Part shown: positions 1-8,424 of the stretch, one piece after another
Layout: every line of letters begins with the position of its first letter
Position numbering within the stretch: the first letter of the stretch is position 1
DNA from: Rhodanobacteraceae bacterium
GTDB taxonomy: Bacteria > Pseudomonadota > Gammaproteobacteria > Xanthomonadales > SZUA-5
NCBI GenBank assembly: GCA_016717705.1
Contig: JADKFD010000102.1
Span: 1-64,000, forward strand
Direction: 5' to 3'
Length of the DNA: 64,000 bases
The notes under the pieces: model-generated
Told to the model about the DNA's origin: nothing
The model's input: the letters and a program-made list of their open reading frames with translations, nothing else
Databases searched by the model: none
Program-made: the position numbers and the translations under genes

Positions 1-44
1 CACTCTCTTCCCTGTCAGCAGGTTTTGCCTGATACAGCTTGACG

Positions 45-994
45 CTAGTCATAGGATTCTTTGCTCTTCATCATCGACCAGGCGGCGGTCAGCATCTTGC
101 GCATGACGGCGCATAGAGCTTGCAGTTTCTTCTTGCCGCGGGCGACCAACTGCTCGTAGTGCGCCTTGGCGGCCGGGTCGTGAACGACGGCTACCAACGC
201 GGGCATGTACAGTGCTCGGCGGAGGTAGGCGTTGCCTTGCTTGGATAGGCGCCCGGGCTTCTGGACGCTGCTCCCGGACTCGTGGTGCCGCACATCCAGG
301 CCGGCATGCGCGCAGCAGGCTTTGGCCTTGAGATCGGTCGGCAACAGGGCTAACTCACTCACCAGCGCGATGGCGGCGGTCTCGGCAACCCCGACCATGC
401 TGTCGAGCGCATCGAACTGCGCCTTCAACTGTTCGTCGCCCTCGATGCGCTTCATCGCCTCCTTGCGGCCTTTGCTGATGCGGTGCTCCAGGCGCTGGAT
501 CTCCAGTTGATGCGCATGCGTCACGAACCTTGGTGCGCCGCCTGCGCCACGCAAGCGTGCAGCTGGTTGCGCGTAGCCGTGAGCTGGTCGGTCAAACCGG
601 CCAGATAACGCGCGATCGTGCGCAGTTCCATCAAGTGGTTGCCCGGCGGATGCCAACGTTCGAAAGGCATCCGTTCGAGGTACTGCAAGAGCATCCGCGC
701 ATCCACGCGATCGGTCTTTGTCCGCGTGTTCAGCGCACGCGCAAAGTCCACCGATTGCCGCGGCGAGATCAGCGACCTCCAGGCCCGCGGCATGCGCGGC
801 CAATGCCGCCTCCCAGTGGTACACACCGGTCTGCTCCATCACCGCGCACGTCCCTGTCGCGCTTAGCCAACTTCTTGAAAAACGCCAGCAGCACCGGTCG
901 CTCATTGACCAGTTCGTCTTCCTCAATCTTGCCATCCACGCTCATCGCGTAGCGGTGCTCGCGACTTCCAATATCTAAAGGCAATGCGGATCAT
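45..994 (-). pseudogene. IS110-family transposase, broken by frameshifts
   Basis: Remnant of an IS110-type DEDD transposase. The N-terminal piece (DIGSREHRYAMSVDG) fits the RNase H-like domain. A middle piece in another frame carries KTDRVDARMLLQYL. The C-terminal piece has the Transposase_20 region (VGVAETAAIALVSEL, then PGRLSKQGNAYLRRALY). These pieces lie in different frames, with shifts near 976, 840, 775 and 525. An ATG at 994 gives MIRIA before the first shift; otherwise only a TTG is available. All parts of a full-length protein seem present, so the element decayed by small indels rather than large deletion, or the indels are sequencing errors. Element ends were not identified; IS110 elements normally lack terminal inverted repeats. 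Confidence 0.85.
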
Positions 995-1001
995 TTTGGC
1001 T

Positions 1002-1032
1002 CCAGACCATCATGGATTAGGATGACGTCTGG
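1002..1032. other. Hairpin just upstream of the IS110 transposase start
   Basis: CCAGAC-CATC pairs with GATG-(AC)-GTCTGG around a 9-nt loop, a 10-bp stem with a 2-nt bulge. It lies immediately 5' of the transposase reading frame. In the IS110 group the non-coding region upstream of the transposase encodes the bridge RNA (established for that family), so this could be a remnant of that RNA. This placement is inference. Confidence 0.35.
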
Positions 1033-1200
1033 TTCCCCGACCCCGCACACTGGCGGCACTTCCTTGTGACGCAGGCTCAAGGGCTTTGCGACACTCCACG
1101 TGCTCGTCCAAAGGGGCGGGGAGCCGCTCTACATACGTGCTGCAAACCTCGCGCAACGGGAGCGGGCGGCTTCCCCATAAACGTCGAGAAACAAGGTACA

Positions 1201-1236
1201 GGGAGCGGGTTTATCCCGCGAAAGCTCTCGCGGAGT
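1201..1236. repeat. Dispersed palindromic repeat, family B
   Basis: Two small hairpins in tandem: GCGGG-TTTAT-CCCGC followed by CGCGA-aagctc-TCGCG. Related copies lie at 9485-9538 and four times at 49924-50109. The core (GGGAGCGGGTTTATCCCGCGA) resembles REP-like elements of Pseudomonas and Xanthomonadales. The surrounding 995-1481 interval contains no convincing gene. Confidence 0.7.
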
Positions 1237-1261
1237 AAATGTCCATCGCAAGGTTTAATCC

Positions 1262-1407
1262 ACCGGCTTTCAGCCGGTCAGCTTTAGCCGCGCAAATTGC
1301 TTTTGACGGGATTGCGAGGCGGCTTGGGCTCTTAGCGAAGGCCCCCAAGCTTGCCGACTTTCAGTCGGCGGGGGCCGCCGCCTCAACCCACCAGCTTCAG
1401 CTGGTGG
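1262..1407. repeat. Three consecutive short hairpins with TTTCA/TTCA loops
   Basis: Three perfect stems with near-identical loops: ACCGGC-TTTCA-GCCGGT at 1262-1278, GCCGAC-TTTCA-GTCGGC at 1353-1369, and CCACCAGC-TTCA-GCTGGTGG at 1388-1407. The stems differ while the loop is conserved, a pattern of compensatory change. There is no associated reading frame. Confidence 0.6.
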
Positions 1408-1481
1408 TCATTGAGTCCGCTCCCACATTAAAAGCAACGACTTACGGCATGTTCGCTGGGAACGAATGCGGCGCACGCCGA

Positions 1482-1673
1482 TCAACTGGGGTCGTCAGGC
1501 TGCACCGACGGCAACGGCGTGCGCCGCAGCGCGGCGAGCGCACATTCCCAACGCCCTTCGTGGCACAGGCCGCTGAGTCCGGCTTGTTCGTAGGCCGCCA
1601 TCGCCGCATCGATCAGCAGGGCGCGCCAGTGCTCGGCGCCGGGGTTGGCGGACATCGGCAAGTCGACAGTCAT
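1482..1673 (-). CDS. Small conserved-looking hypothetical protein (63 aa)
   Basis: Begins MTVDLPMSANPG and contains AGLSGLCHEGRWECALAALR, a compact helical pattern resembling short uncharacterised proteobacterial proteins. A GGAG lies about 7 nt upstream of the ATG, which supports this start over the much longer in-frame extension. That extension reads through low-complexity proline and is probably not translated. No function is assigned. It is convergent with nothing and lies just upstream of, and opposite to, the VapBC-like pair. Confidence 0.5.
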   Translation of the reverse strand: MTVDLPMSANPGAEHWRALLIDAAMAAYEQAGLSGLCHEGRWECALAALRRTPLPSVQPDDPS

Positions 1674-1833
1674 TTTGCGGCTCCGCTGCGGACAGGTGGG
1701 TGACGCACATCGGGCGTCCCAGGTGTTCCCAAGGATCGGCTCTGACCATAACAGGGCGTTGCGGCCGTCTGTGGCGATGCGGCGGCGCCCGAGGTGCTGG
1801 TGCGGGCACTGCAACTGACGCGACTTGACGACT

Positions 1834-1853
1834 GATGTGTTAGCATCTGATGC
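1834..1853. promoter_or_regulatory. Putative autoregulatory operator of the toxin-antitoxin pair
   Basis: A perfect palindrome GCATC-T-GATGC (1843-1853) abuts the antitoxin ATG, and a further GATG half site lies at 1834-1837. VapB-type ribbon-helix-helix antitoxins usually bind inverted repeats overlapping their own promoter. The assignment rests on position and symmetry only. Confidence 0.45.
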
Positions 1854-2093
1854 ATGCGCACCACCCTGGACATTGATGACGATGTGCTGCTGGCGGCCAA
1901 GGATCTGGCTCGGCGGCAGCGCAAGACTGCGGGTGAGGTGCTCAGCGATCTGGCGCGGCTCGGGCTTCAGGGCGGCCAGCGCGGGGTCGCTGAGGCGGCG
2001 GCACGTTACGGCTTTGCGCCGATGCCGGCGACTGGGACCACGGTCACCAACGCGCAAATCGACGCACTGCGCGAGACGCTGGGCGAGGACTGA
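1854..2093 (+). CDS. VapB-like ribbon-helix-helix antitoxin (79 aa)
   Basis: Antitoxin expected to neutralise the PIN-domain toxin encoded 9 bp downstream and to repress the operon. MRTTLDIDDDVLLAAKDLA at the N-terminus is the classic beta-strand/helix start of DUF2191/VapB-type RHH proteins. The C-terminal part (residues about 45-79) would be the toxin-binding tail. Start chosen at the ATG that gives the RHH fold from residue 1; a longer upstream frame is not needed. Confidence is high for the family and moderate for the exact subtype. Confidence 0.85.
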   Translation: MRTTLDIDDDVLLAAKDLARRQRKTAGEVLSDLARLGLQGGQRGVAEAAARYGFAPMPATGTTVTNAQIDALRETLGED

Positions 2094-2102
2094 GGGTCCC
2101 TG

Positions 2103-2531
2103 ATGCGCGCGCTGCTGGACATCAACGTACTGATCGCGCTGCTCGATGCGGCCCACCAGCATCACCGGCTTGCCTGGCAGTGGCTCGACGCCAATATCGA
2201 GCATGGCTGGGCGTCCTGCCCGCTGACGCAAAACGGCTATGTGCGCGTCGTTGCCCAGCCTGGATATCCGAACCCCAGTCCAGTGCGTCAGGCGATCGAG
2301 CGCCTGAGGGCAGCCACCGCAACCGTTCACCACGAGTTCTGGCCGGATCAGCTGAGCTTGCTCGATGACGCGCATTTCGACGCTGAACGGATACTCGGGC
2401 CGCGCAATCTCACGGATCACTATCTGCTCGCACTTGCCGCATCGCGCGGCGGGCGACTGGTGAGTTTCGACCGGGGTATCGCACTGGGCGCCGTGCGCGA
2501 GGCACGGCCGGAGCATCTGGTGCTGATCTAG
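2103..2531 (+). CDS. VapC-like PIN-domain toxin (142 aa)
   Basis: Putative ribonuclease toxin of a type II toxin-antitoxin system. The first PIN aspartate is in LLDINVLIALLD (D6). The C-terminal acidic residues are in NLTDHYLLALAA and LVSFDRG. The segment CPLTQNGYVRVV fits the PIN subfamily typified by many mycobacterial VapC proteins (TIGR00028-like), although N stands where an acidic residue is often seen. Length is normal (about 140 aa). It forms an operon with the antitoxin, 9 bp apart. The RNA target is unknown. Confidence 0.88.
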   Translation: MRALLDINVLIALLDAAHQHHRLAWQWLDANIEHGWASCPLTQNGYVRVVAQPGYPNPSPVRQAIERLRAATATVHHEFWPDQLSLLDDAHFDAERILGPRNLTDHYLLALAASRGGRLVSFDRGIALGAVREARPEHLVLI

Positions 2532-2595
2532 GCACGTGCCGCCGACGTAGGCCGGGCACGCGCGTCCTTGTCGCCGAACAGAGCCGGCGCGGCCC

Positions 2596-2670
2596 GGGGG
2601 GGGGGGGCCGGGCGGGGGGGCCCCGTCGGGGGGGGCGGGGGGGCGCCGGGGGGGGGGGGGGCGGGGGGGG
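2596..2670. repeat. Extreme poly-G low-complexity tract
   Basis: Seventy-five bases made almost only of G runs of 12, 7, 8, 7, 14 and 8, separated by short C-containing spacers. It lies between the toxin stop and the gcdH 3' end. The string could fold into G-quadruplexes on the + strand, or be an assembly/basecalling artefact. The translated glycine- or proline-rich frames here are not considered genes. Confidence 0.9.
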
Positions 2671-2806
2671 CCGCTGCTGTTACGCGCGACGCCCGGCACG
2701 CTTGCGCGATGGCCACCCGAGCCGCGGCGCCGGCGCGATCAGCCGTAGCGTCATTCCCACCCCCACGCGCGCCGGAGCCGCGCTACGTCGGCGTCGCAAA
2801 TGCACC

Positions 2807-3985
2807 TCAGAACGCATTGATCCCGGTGATCTCGCGGCCGACCACCAACTGGTGCACGGTCTCGGTGCCTTCGTAGGTGATCACGCTTTCCAGGTTCAGG
2901 CCGTGGCGGATCGGGCAATGTTCGACCGTGATGCCGGCGCCGCCGAGGATGTCGCGCGCTTCGCGCGCGATGTCGATGGCCATGCGCACATTGTTCCACT
3001 TGGCCAGGCTGACCTGGGTCGGCTGCATGTTGCCAGCGTCCTTCAGGCGGCCGAGTTGCAGCGACAGCAGTTGCGCCAGCGTGATGCGGCGTGCCATGTC
3101 GGCCAGCTTGAGCTGCACCGCCTGGGTGCCGGCGATCGGCTTGCCGAAGATGATGCGGTTCTTCGAATACTCCAGTGCCTCGCGGTAGCAGGCGATCGCC
3201 GCGCCGATCGGGCCCCAGGTGATGCCGTAGCGGGCCTGGGTCAGGCACGACAGCGGGCCCTTCAGACCGCGCACATTCGGCAGGCGCTGGCTGTCCGGGA
3301 TGCGCACGTCATCGAAGAACAATGCGCTGGTCACCGAGGCGCGCAGGCTCATCTTGCGCAGGATGTCCTGCGTGGTGAAGCCCGGCGTGCCCTTTTCGAT
3401 CAGGAAGCCCTGGATGCCTTCCTCGGTCATCGCCCAGACGATGGCGATATTGGCCACGCCGCCGTTGGTGATCCACATCTTGCCGCCGTTGATCACCCAG
3501 TCGCCGCCGTCGCGCTTGGCGTGCGTCTTCATGTTGCCCGGATCGGAGCCGCCGTGCGGCTCGGTCAGGCCGAAGCAGCCGATGATCTCGCCCTTGGCCA
3601 TGCCCGGCAGGTACTTGCGGCGCTGCTCTTCGGAACCGAAAGCGAAGATCGGGTACATGCACAGGCTGGACTGCACCGAGACGAAGCTGCGGATACCCGA
3701 ATCGCCGCGCTCCAGTTCCTGGCAGATCAAGCCGTACATCACGCTGCTCATGTTGGCGCAGCCGTATTCCTCCGGCAGGCTGGAACCGAGCAGACCGAGC
3801 GAAGCGATTTCCGGAATCAGTTCCGACGGGAAACGATGCTCGTCGAAGCACTCGCCGATGATCGGGATCACGCGTTCGTCGGTGAAGCGCGCCACCGTGT
3901 CCTGCACCATGCGTTCCTCGTCGCTCAGCAGCGAGCGCACATCGAAGAGGTCGGACGGATCGAGAACGGAGGGCTTCTGCGCCAT
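2807..3985 (-). CDS. gcdH: Glutaryl-CoA dehydrogenase (acyl-CoA dehydrogenase family)
   Basis: FAD-dependent oxidation and decarboxylation of glutaryl-CoA to crotonyl-CoA in lysine/tryptophan catabolism; cytoplasmic. The protein is 392 aa, normal for the family. Markers: GDSGIRSFVSVQSSL (substrate-binding Arg region specific to glutaryl-CoA dehydrogenases), CFGLTEPHGGSDPGNM (FAD-binding), and VITYEGTETVHQLVVGRE with the catalytic Glu in YEGT near residue 372. The start MAQKPSV is the first Met of the conserved N-terminus. It stands alone; the flanks are the poly-G tract and dispersed repeats. Confidence 0.93.
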   Translation of the reverse strand: MAQKPSVLDPSDLFDVRSLLSDEERMVQDTVARFTDERVIPIIGECFDEHRFPSELIPEIASLGLLGSSLPEEYGCANMSSVMYGLICQELERGDSGIRSFVSVQSSLCMYPIFAFGSEEQRRKYLPGMAKGEIIGCFGLTEPHGGSDPGNMKTHAKRDGGDWVINGGKMWITNGGVANIAIVWAMTEEGIQGFLIEKGTPGFTTQDILRKMSLRASVTSALFFDDVRIPDSQRLPNVRGLKGPLSCLTQARYGITWGPIGAAIACYREALEYSKNRIIFGKPIAGTQAVQLKLADMARRITLAQLLSLQLGRLKDAGNMQPTQVSLAKWNNVRMAIDIAREARDILGGAGITVEHCPIRHGLNLESVITYEGTETVHQLVVGREITGINAF

Positions 3986-4048
3986 GACGGGTCACCGGCA
4001 ATTTGGGAGCCGCGCAGTATAGGTGGGGGAATGTGAATGGGGTGAAGC

Positions 4049-4083
4049 AGTGAGTAGTGAGTAGTTAGTAGTGAGTAGTGAGT
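4049..4083. repeat. AGTGAGTAGTGAG-type dispersed repeat
   Basis: A run of related GTGAGTA/GTTAGTA units downstream of nothing and upstream of gcdH. An opposite-strand copy lies at 4220-4243 and another at 50147-50178. The two copies at 4.05 and 4.22 kb bracket a family A palindrome, giving a composite intergenic element. Confidence 0.65.
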
Positions 4084-4108
4084 AAAAACCGGCAAAACCG
4101 GGGGCTGT

Positions 4109-4134
4109 GTAGGAGCGACGTGTACGTCGCGACC
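4109..4134. repeat. Family A 26-bp palindromic repeat
   Basis: GTAGGAGCGACG-TG-TACGTCGC-GACC forms a hairpin. The same 26 bases occur exactly, in reverse complement, at 17874-17899, where they are translated. Variants occur in metG (6679-6704), at 14287-14311 and 14331-14353, at 20233-20256 and near 37971-37992. Confidence 0.8.
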
Positions 4135-4219
4135 AACCGTGCCGGAAACCACTTCTGCCAGTCAACGCCCAAATCCCCGGTCCGCAAACTCGCACACGTG
4201 TAACGTTCGAGCAGGTTTT

Positions 4220-4243
4220 AACTCACTATTCACCACTCACTGC
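4220..4243. repeat. Second AGTGAGTAGTGAG-type repeat copy, opposite orientation
   Basis: Contains ACTCACTATT and CACCACTCACTG, the reverse complement style of the units at 4049-4083. It ends 3 bp from the rnfB stop codon, so it lies in the probable 3' untranslated region of that gene. Confidence 0.6.
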
Positions 4244-4246
4244 TCT

Positions 4247-4882
4247 TCAGCGCACCGGATCCCCCGCCAGCCGCCTTGCCTTGGCGCGGGCGATGGCGTC
4301 GGCCAGCGTGCTGGCGCCGGTCTCACGCTTGAGGTCTTCGCGCTTGGCTTCGATCGTTGCCGACTGTTCTTCACGGCGGCGCTCGATTCGCGCGAGGTGT
4401 TCGTCGTAGCGGTGACGGAAATGCGCCGCTTCCAGCGCATCGATCGGCCCACGAGCGTGACCGTTCAACGCCGTATCCGGCAGCATCACGATGCAATCGA
4501 CCGGGCACGGCGCGATGCACAGTTCGCATCCCGTGCACTCGATGGCGATCACCGTGTGCATGCGTTTGTTGGCGCCGAGGATCGCGTCGACCGGGCACGC
4601 CGGCAGGCACTTGGTGCAACCGATGCAATGGTCTTCGAGGATGAAGGCCACCTCGCGGGGCTTTTCGACGCCGTTGGCCGGGTTCAGCGGCAGCGCCGCG
4701 CGACCGGTCAGTTGCGCCAGTGCGGCGATGGTCGTCTGGCCACCCGGCGGGCATTGATTGATCTCGGCCTCGCCCCGGGCGATCGCTTGTGCGTACGGCA
4801 GACAGCCCTGGTAGCCGCAGCGCGTGCATTGCGTCTGCGGCAGCAGGGCGTTGATGGCGGTGGGGTCGAGGGCAGGGTGCAT
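4247..4882 (-). CDS. rnfB: RnfB-like iron-sulfur electron transport protein
   Basis: Electron-transfer protein with three cysteine clusters. The N-terminal motif [16 protein letters not shown] followed by NQCPPGG (residues about 19-47) is the 4Fe-4S domain typical of RnfB. Two ferredoxin motifs follow: [16 protein letters not shown] and [16 protein letters not shown]. At 211 aa it lacks the N-terminal membrane helix of classical RnfB and has a charged C-terminal tail. No other rnf subunit is in the window, so it probably acts as a stand-alone ferredoxin-like partner, as in other Xanthomonadales. The substrate partner is unknown. Confidence 0.85.
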   Translation of the reverse strand: MHPALDPTAINALLPQTQCTRCGYQGCLPYAQAIARGEAEINQCPPGGQTTIAALAQLTGRAALPLNPANGVEKPREVAFILEDHCIGCTKCLPACPVDAILGANKRMHTVIAIECTGCELCIAPCPVDCIVMLPDTALNGHARGPIDALEAAHFRHRYDEHLARIERRREEQSATIEAKREDLKRETGASTLADAIARAKARRLAGDPVR

Positions 4883-5024
4883 GGCAATAGGCTAGCCGCT
4901 TTGCAGACTGGGCAGAGCCTCACTTTGCCCAACATGGACACATCGCCCTGTGGGGCACGATGCCACTGTGTCCGCGCGGTGTGAGCGCCCTGGCGCGTGA
5001 CTGCGGCCAAAGCCGACCGCTTAG

Positions 5025-5207
5025 TCACTTGGGACGATAAGCGCCCGTGCTCATGCGCATTCCGACCGCGGGTGGGCGATCATCGTAGGTGCAATCGTTG
5101 AAGATCCGCTGCCAGGATGCCTGGATCACGCCGCGCTCGCTGCTCGTGACTTCGATATCACGGATGCCGTCAGCAGCTTCCGCCGGTTCCAGTTCCAGGC
5201 CCGGCAT
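5025..5207 (-). CDS. Hypothetical short ORF (60 aa)
   Basis: Runs MPGLELEPAEAADG to the C-terminus MRMSTGAYRPK. Its ATG overlaps the TGA of the upstream frame (TGATG), a translational-coupling arrangement. The composition looks protein-like rather than random, but I do not recognise the family. It may be the last piece of the same broken gene as the upstream stretch. Confidence 0.35.
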   Translation of the reverse strand: MPGLELEPAEAADGIRDIEVTSSERGVIQASWQRIFNDCTYDDRPPAVGMRMSTGAYRPK

Positions 5208-5690
5208 CAGTCGGCGTCGCAGGGGGGCGCCACCTGCGCCTGCTGCCGCATGGCGCCCTTTCGCCGGCGGTTACTGTGCGCCTCGCTATACCGCTTGGTG
5301 CGAACTGAGCGGCGGGTGACGAGCTCCTCGTCGCCCTTGCGCAAAAAATGCATGCCGTGGGTGTTGCCGCGCGGCTCCATGCCCTGGTGGATCGAATTGA
5401 TGACGGCGTCGCTCGACCAGGAGGGCGTTACGAGGCCGCAAACTGGTCGGGGCCCCGGTCGTGCGCTTTGCCCGGACGCTTGGCAGTTGGCGCCAGGCCA
5501 TCTCTCCGCTCGTGCTTTCCCCGGCTGGCCAGCTCCGGTTATGGCCCCGCCGGATTTCGATCAGCGCCGGATCCTCGTGGCCGACATCGGTCCCCGGCAT
5601 CGGCGCCTTGGCAGCATCGAGTTCGGCGTCCAGTGGCGATTGCCAGCGGACCAGGGGGGCTGCGGCTCGCGGGCGGCAGCATGAGAAGAT
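5207..5690 (-). pseudogene. Possible broken coding region of unknown function
   Basis: Protein-like stretches sit in different minus-strand frames: DAELDAAKAPMPGTDVGHED (about 5550-5640), HDRGPDQFAAS (about 5430-5465), then SWSSDAVINSIHQGMEPRG leading to HFLRKGDEELVTRRSVRTKR (about 5300-5420), ending at 5207. The segments read sensibly when joined by small frameshifts, so this is either a decayed gene or a gene hit by sequence indels. No family was recognised. Confidence 0.35.
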
Positions 5691-5792
5691 GCCCGCGTCA
5701 CGTTGTGACGTTGTTCAGGTGCGCATTATCTCAATCTGGCATCCAGGGCTCTTGTGGGTCGGTGAATCGCGCAGCGTAACCGACTGGGACAC

Positions 5793-6260
5793 TTGCGGCA
5801 AGCACCCGGTGAACGCGATGGAGCCGCGTACACCGGGCTACCAGAGCCGGTGCTGTTGTAGGCCGCTGTATCGCGAAGCGATTCACCGGCAGGGACTTGT
5901 AGCAAGTTTGCGGCAAGCACCCGGTGAACGCGATGGAGCCGCGTACACCGGGCTACCAGAGCCGGTGCTGTTGTAGGCCGCTGTATCGCGAAGCGATTCA
6001 CCGGCAGGGACTTGTAGCAAGTTTGCGGCAAGCACCCGGTGAACGCGATGGAGCCGCGTACACCGGGCTACCAAAGCCGGTGCTGTTGTAGGCCGATGTA
6101 TCGCGTAGCGATTCACCGGCAGGGGGTTTGCGGCAAGCACCCGGTGAACGCGATGGAGCCGCGTACACCGGGCTACCAGAGCCGGTGCTGTTGTAGGCCG
6201 CTGTATCGCGGAGCGATTCACCGGCGGGGACTTGTAGCAAGTACCCGGTGAGCGCGCCGG
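5793..6260. repeat. ~115-bp tandem repeat array downstream of metG
   Basis: Four nearly identical units start (at TTGCGGCAAGCACCCGG) near 5793, 5908, 6023 and 6128, giving periods of 115, 115 and 105 bp, followed by a degenerate fifth piece ending at the metG stop. Each unit contains inverted complementary pieces (CACCGGGCTACC, ACCCGGTGAAC, GTAGGCCGCTG). A single related copy lies at 20262-20350. Not a CRISPR: the units are contiguous, too long and without unique spacers. Confidence 0.9.
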
Positions 6261-6276
6261 AGGCGCGTACTTCGGG

Positions 6277-8424
6277 CTACTTCACGCGCATGCCGGGTTG
6301 GGCGCCGTCGTCCGGCGCCAGCAGGAAGGGGCCGCCGCGCTCGTCCGACGCCGCCAGCACCATGCCTTCGGACATGCCAAAACGCATCTTGCGCGGTGCG
6401 AGGTTGGCGACCATCACGGTCAGGCGCCCGACCAGTGTCGCCGGGTCATACGCACTCTTGATGCCGGCGAAGACCTGGCGCGTGCCGAGCGCACCCAGAT
6501 CCAGTTGCAGACGCAGCAGCTTGTCGGCCTCGGGGACCGCTTCGGCCGCCGCGATGCGTGCGATGCGCAGGTCGATGGCGGTGAATTGTTCGATGGAAAT
6601 GGGGTCGGAGGAGCCGGGACTCGGGACTCGGGACTCGGGACTCGGCGGTGTGGCATCGGGACTCGGGACCGCGCCACCTGCAGGAGCGACCTGGGTCGCG
6701 ATCGCTTTTGCGGCCTTGGCCGCGACCGCCGGCGCCGCCGCCAGCGTATCCCTCGACGCCTCGATCATTGCCTCGACCTGCTTTGAGTCGACGCGGGTGG
6801 CCAGTGCAGCGAAGACATTGATTTGATGGCCCGCAGGCAGCGGCAGGGCGACATCCTCGAACGACCTGATCGGACTGCCGAGGAAATCCTCGCTCGCCTG
6901 CGCGAGCGCAGGGACCACCGGCTTGATCCACGCCGCCAATAGCCGGAACAAGGAAATGCCCAACGAAACAATGGCATGGAGCTCGCTGCGCTTGCTCTCG
7001 TCCTTGGCCAGCACCCACGGCGCGCGTTCGGCGATCAGCGCGTTGACGCCATCGGCCACTGCCATGGTCTCGCGCAGCACCAGACCGAAATCGCGCTCGT
7101 CATAGGCTTTGCGGCAGCGCGCGTGCAGGCGCGCGACCTGTTCGGCGTAGAAGCCCAGATCCGTTGGGTCCAGTTGCGCCAGTCGACCATCGAAGACCTT
7201 GGCGACAAAGCCGGCGCAGCGACTGGCGATGTTGACGAACTTGCCGACCAGATCGGCGTTCACGCGCAGCGCGAAATCTTCCAGGTTGAGGTCCAGATCG
7301 TCGACGCCGCCGCCCGATTTGCTGGCGTAGTAGTAGCGCAGGTAATCGGGATTGAGGCCGGCGTCGAGATAGGTGCGCGCCTGGATGAAGGTGCCGCGCG
7401 ACTTGCTCATCTTGGCGCCGTTGACGGTCAGATAGCCGTTGACGTGCATGCCGGTGGGCGTGCGGTAGCCGGCGCCGTGCAGCACCGCCGGCCAGAACAG
7501 GCCGTGGAAGTTGACGATGTCCTTGCCGATGAAATGGTGCAGTTCGGTGTGCGTGCCGGGCATCAGGTAGTGGTTGTAATCGACGCCGGTACGGTCGCAG
7601 TAGGCGCGGAAGCTGGCCAGATAGCCGATCGGCGCATCCAGCCAGACATAGAAATACTTGCCCGGCGCATCGGGAATTTCGAAGCCGAAATACGGCGCGT
7701 CACGCGAGATGTCCCAGGACTTGAGCCCCGCATCCAGCCATTCGCGCAGCTTGGCGCGCACGCCCGAATGCGTGTCCAGCCAGGGTTCGCCTTCGCTGCC
7801 CGGGGCGTCGGCGAGGAAGCTGGTCAGGAAATCCTGGAACTGGCCGAGTTCGAAGAAGTAGTGCTCGGAGGCGCGCAGTTCCGGCCGCGCGCCGGACACC
7901 ACCGAATACGGATTTTTCAGATCGGTAGGTGCGTAGGTGGCGCCGCAGTTCTCGCAGTTGTCGCCGTACTGATCTGCCGTGCCACATTTGGGGCACTCGC
8001 CCTTGACGTAGCGGTCGGGCAGGAACATGGCCTTGACCGGGTCGTAGAACTGCTCCACCGAGCGCGCGCGGATGGCGCCGCGCATGCGCAGCGCGGTGTA
8101 GATCGACTCGGTGATCGTCTGGTTTTCCGGGCTGTGGGTCGAGTGATAGTGGTCGAACGCGACGCTGAAGGCCTTGAAGTCGCGTTCATGGGAGACCTGC
8201 ATCGGCGCGACGAATGCTTCCGGCGTCAGCCCGGCCTTCTCGGCGGCGAGCATGATCGGCGTGCCGTGAGTGTCGTCGGCACACACGTAATGCACGGTGT
8301 TGCCCATCAGGCGCTGCGCGCGAACCCAGATGTCGGCCTGGATGTAACCGACCAGATGGCCGAGGTGCAGATGGCCGTTGGCGTAAGGCAGCGCATTGGT
8401 GACCAGGATGTCGCGGCGTTCCAT
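6277..8424 (-). CDS. metG: Methionyl-tRNA synthetase
   Basis: Charges tRNA-Met in the cytoplasm. The class I signature HLGH is at residues 20-23 and KMSKS near residue 340. The zinc-binding knuckles are CPKC and CENC (about residues 143-160). The C-terminal tRNA-binding dimerisation domain ([14 protein letters not shown] to the end) occupies about residues 610-715. The total of 715 aa is slightly long. The linker before the C-terminal domain ([18 protein letters not shown]) is encoded by a heptanucleotide tandem repeat and a family A intergenic palindrome. Divergent from the gene at 8618. The start is the conserved [17 protein letters not shown]. Confidence 0.97.
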   Translation of the reverse strand: MERRDILVTNALPYANGHLHLGHLVGYIQADIWVRAQRLMGNTVHYVCADDTHGTPIMLAAEKAGLTPEAFVAPMQVSHERDFKAFSVAFDHYHSTHSPENQTITESIYTALRMRGAIRARSVEQFYDPVKAMFLPDRYVKGECPKCGTADQYGDNCENCGATYAPTDLKNPYSVVSGARPELRASEHYFFELGQFQDFLTSFLADAPGSEGEPWLDTHSGVRAKLREWLDAGLKSWDISRDAPYFGFEIPDAPGKYFYVWLDAPIGYLASFRAYCDRTGVDYNHYLMPGTHTELHHFIGKDIVNFHGLFWPAVLHGAGYRTPTGMHVNGYLTVNGAKMSKSRGTFIQARTYLDAGLNPDYLRYYYASKSGGGVDDLDLNLEDFALRVNADLVGKFVNIASRCAGFVAKVFDGRLAQLDPTDLGFYAEQVARLHARCRKAYDERDFGLVLRETMAVADGVNALIAERAPWVLAKDESKRSELHAIVSLGISLFRLLAAWIKPVVPALAQASEDFLGSPIRSFEDVALPLPAGHQINVFAALATRVDSKQVEAMIEASRDTLAAAPAVAAKAAKAIATQVAPAGGAVPSPDATPPSPESRVPSPGSSDPISIEQFTAIDLRIARIAAAEAVPEADKLLRLQLDLGALGTRQVFAGIKSAYDPATLVGRLTVMVANLAPRKMRFGMSEGMVLAASDERGGPFLLAPDDGAQPGMRVK
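6615..6704. repeat. Repeats inserted in the metG interdomain linker
   Basis: Four perfect copies of CGGGACT (6615-6642), a further partial cluster at 6657-6669, then a family A palindrome CAGGAGCGACCTGGGTCGCGA (6681-6701). All lie inside the metG reading frame and are translated as proline/serine-rich linker. A unit of 7 bp is not a multiple of 3, so a copy-number change would shift the frame before the C-terminal domain. Confidence 0.85.

Noticed and set aside
2560..2880. Glycine-rich ORF through the poly-G tract
   Set aside because: The frame is produced by homopolymer G and has no protein signature.
5793..6260. Possible CRISPR array
   Set aside because: Units are about 115 bp, contiguous and without unique spacers; no cas genes are nearby.
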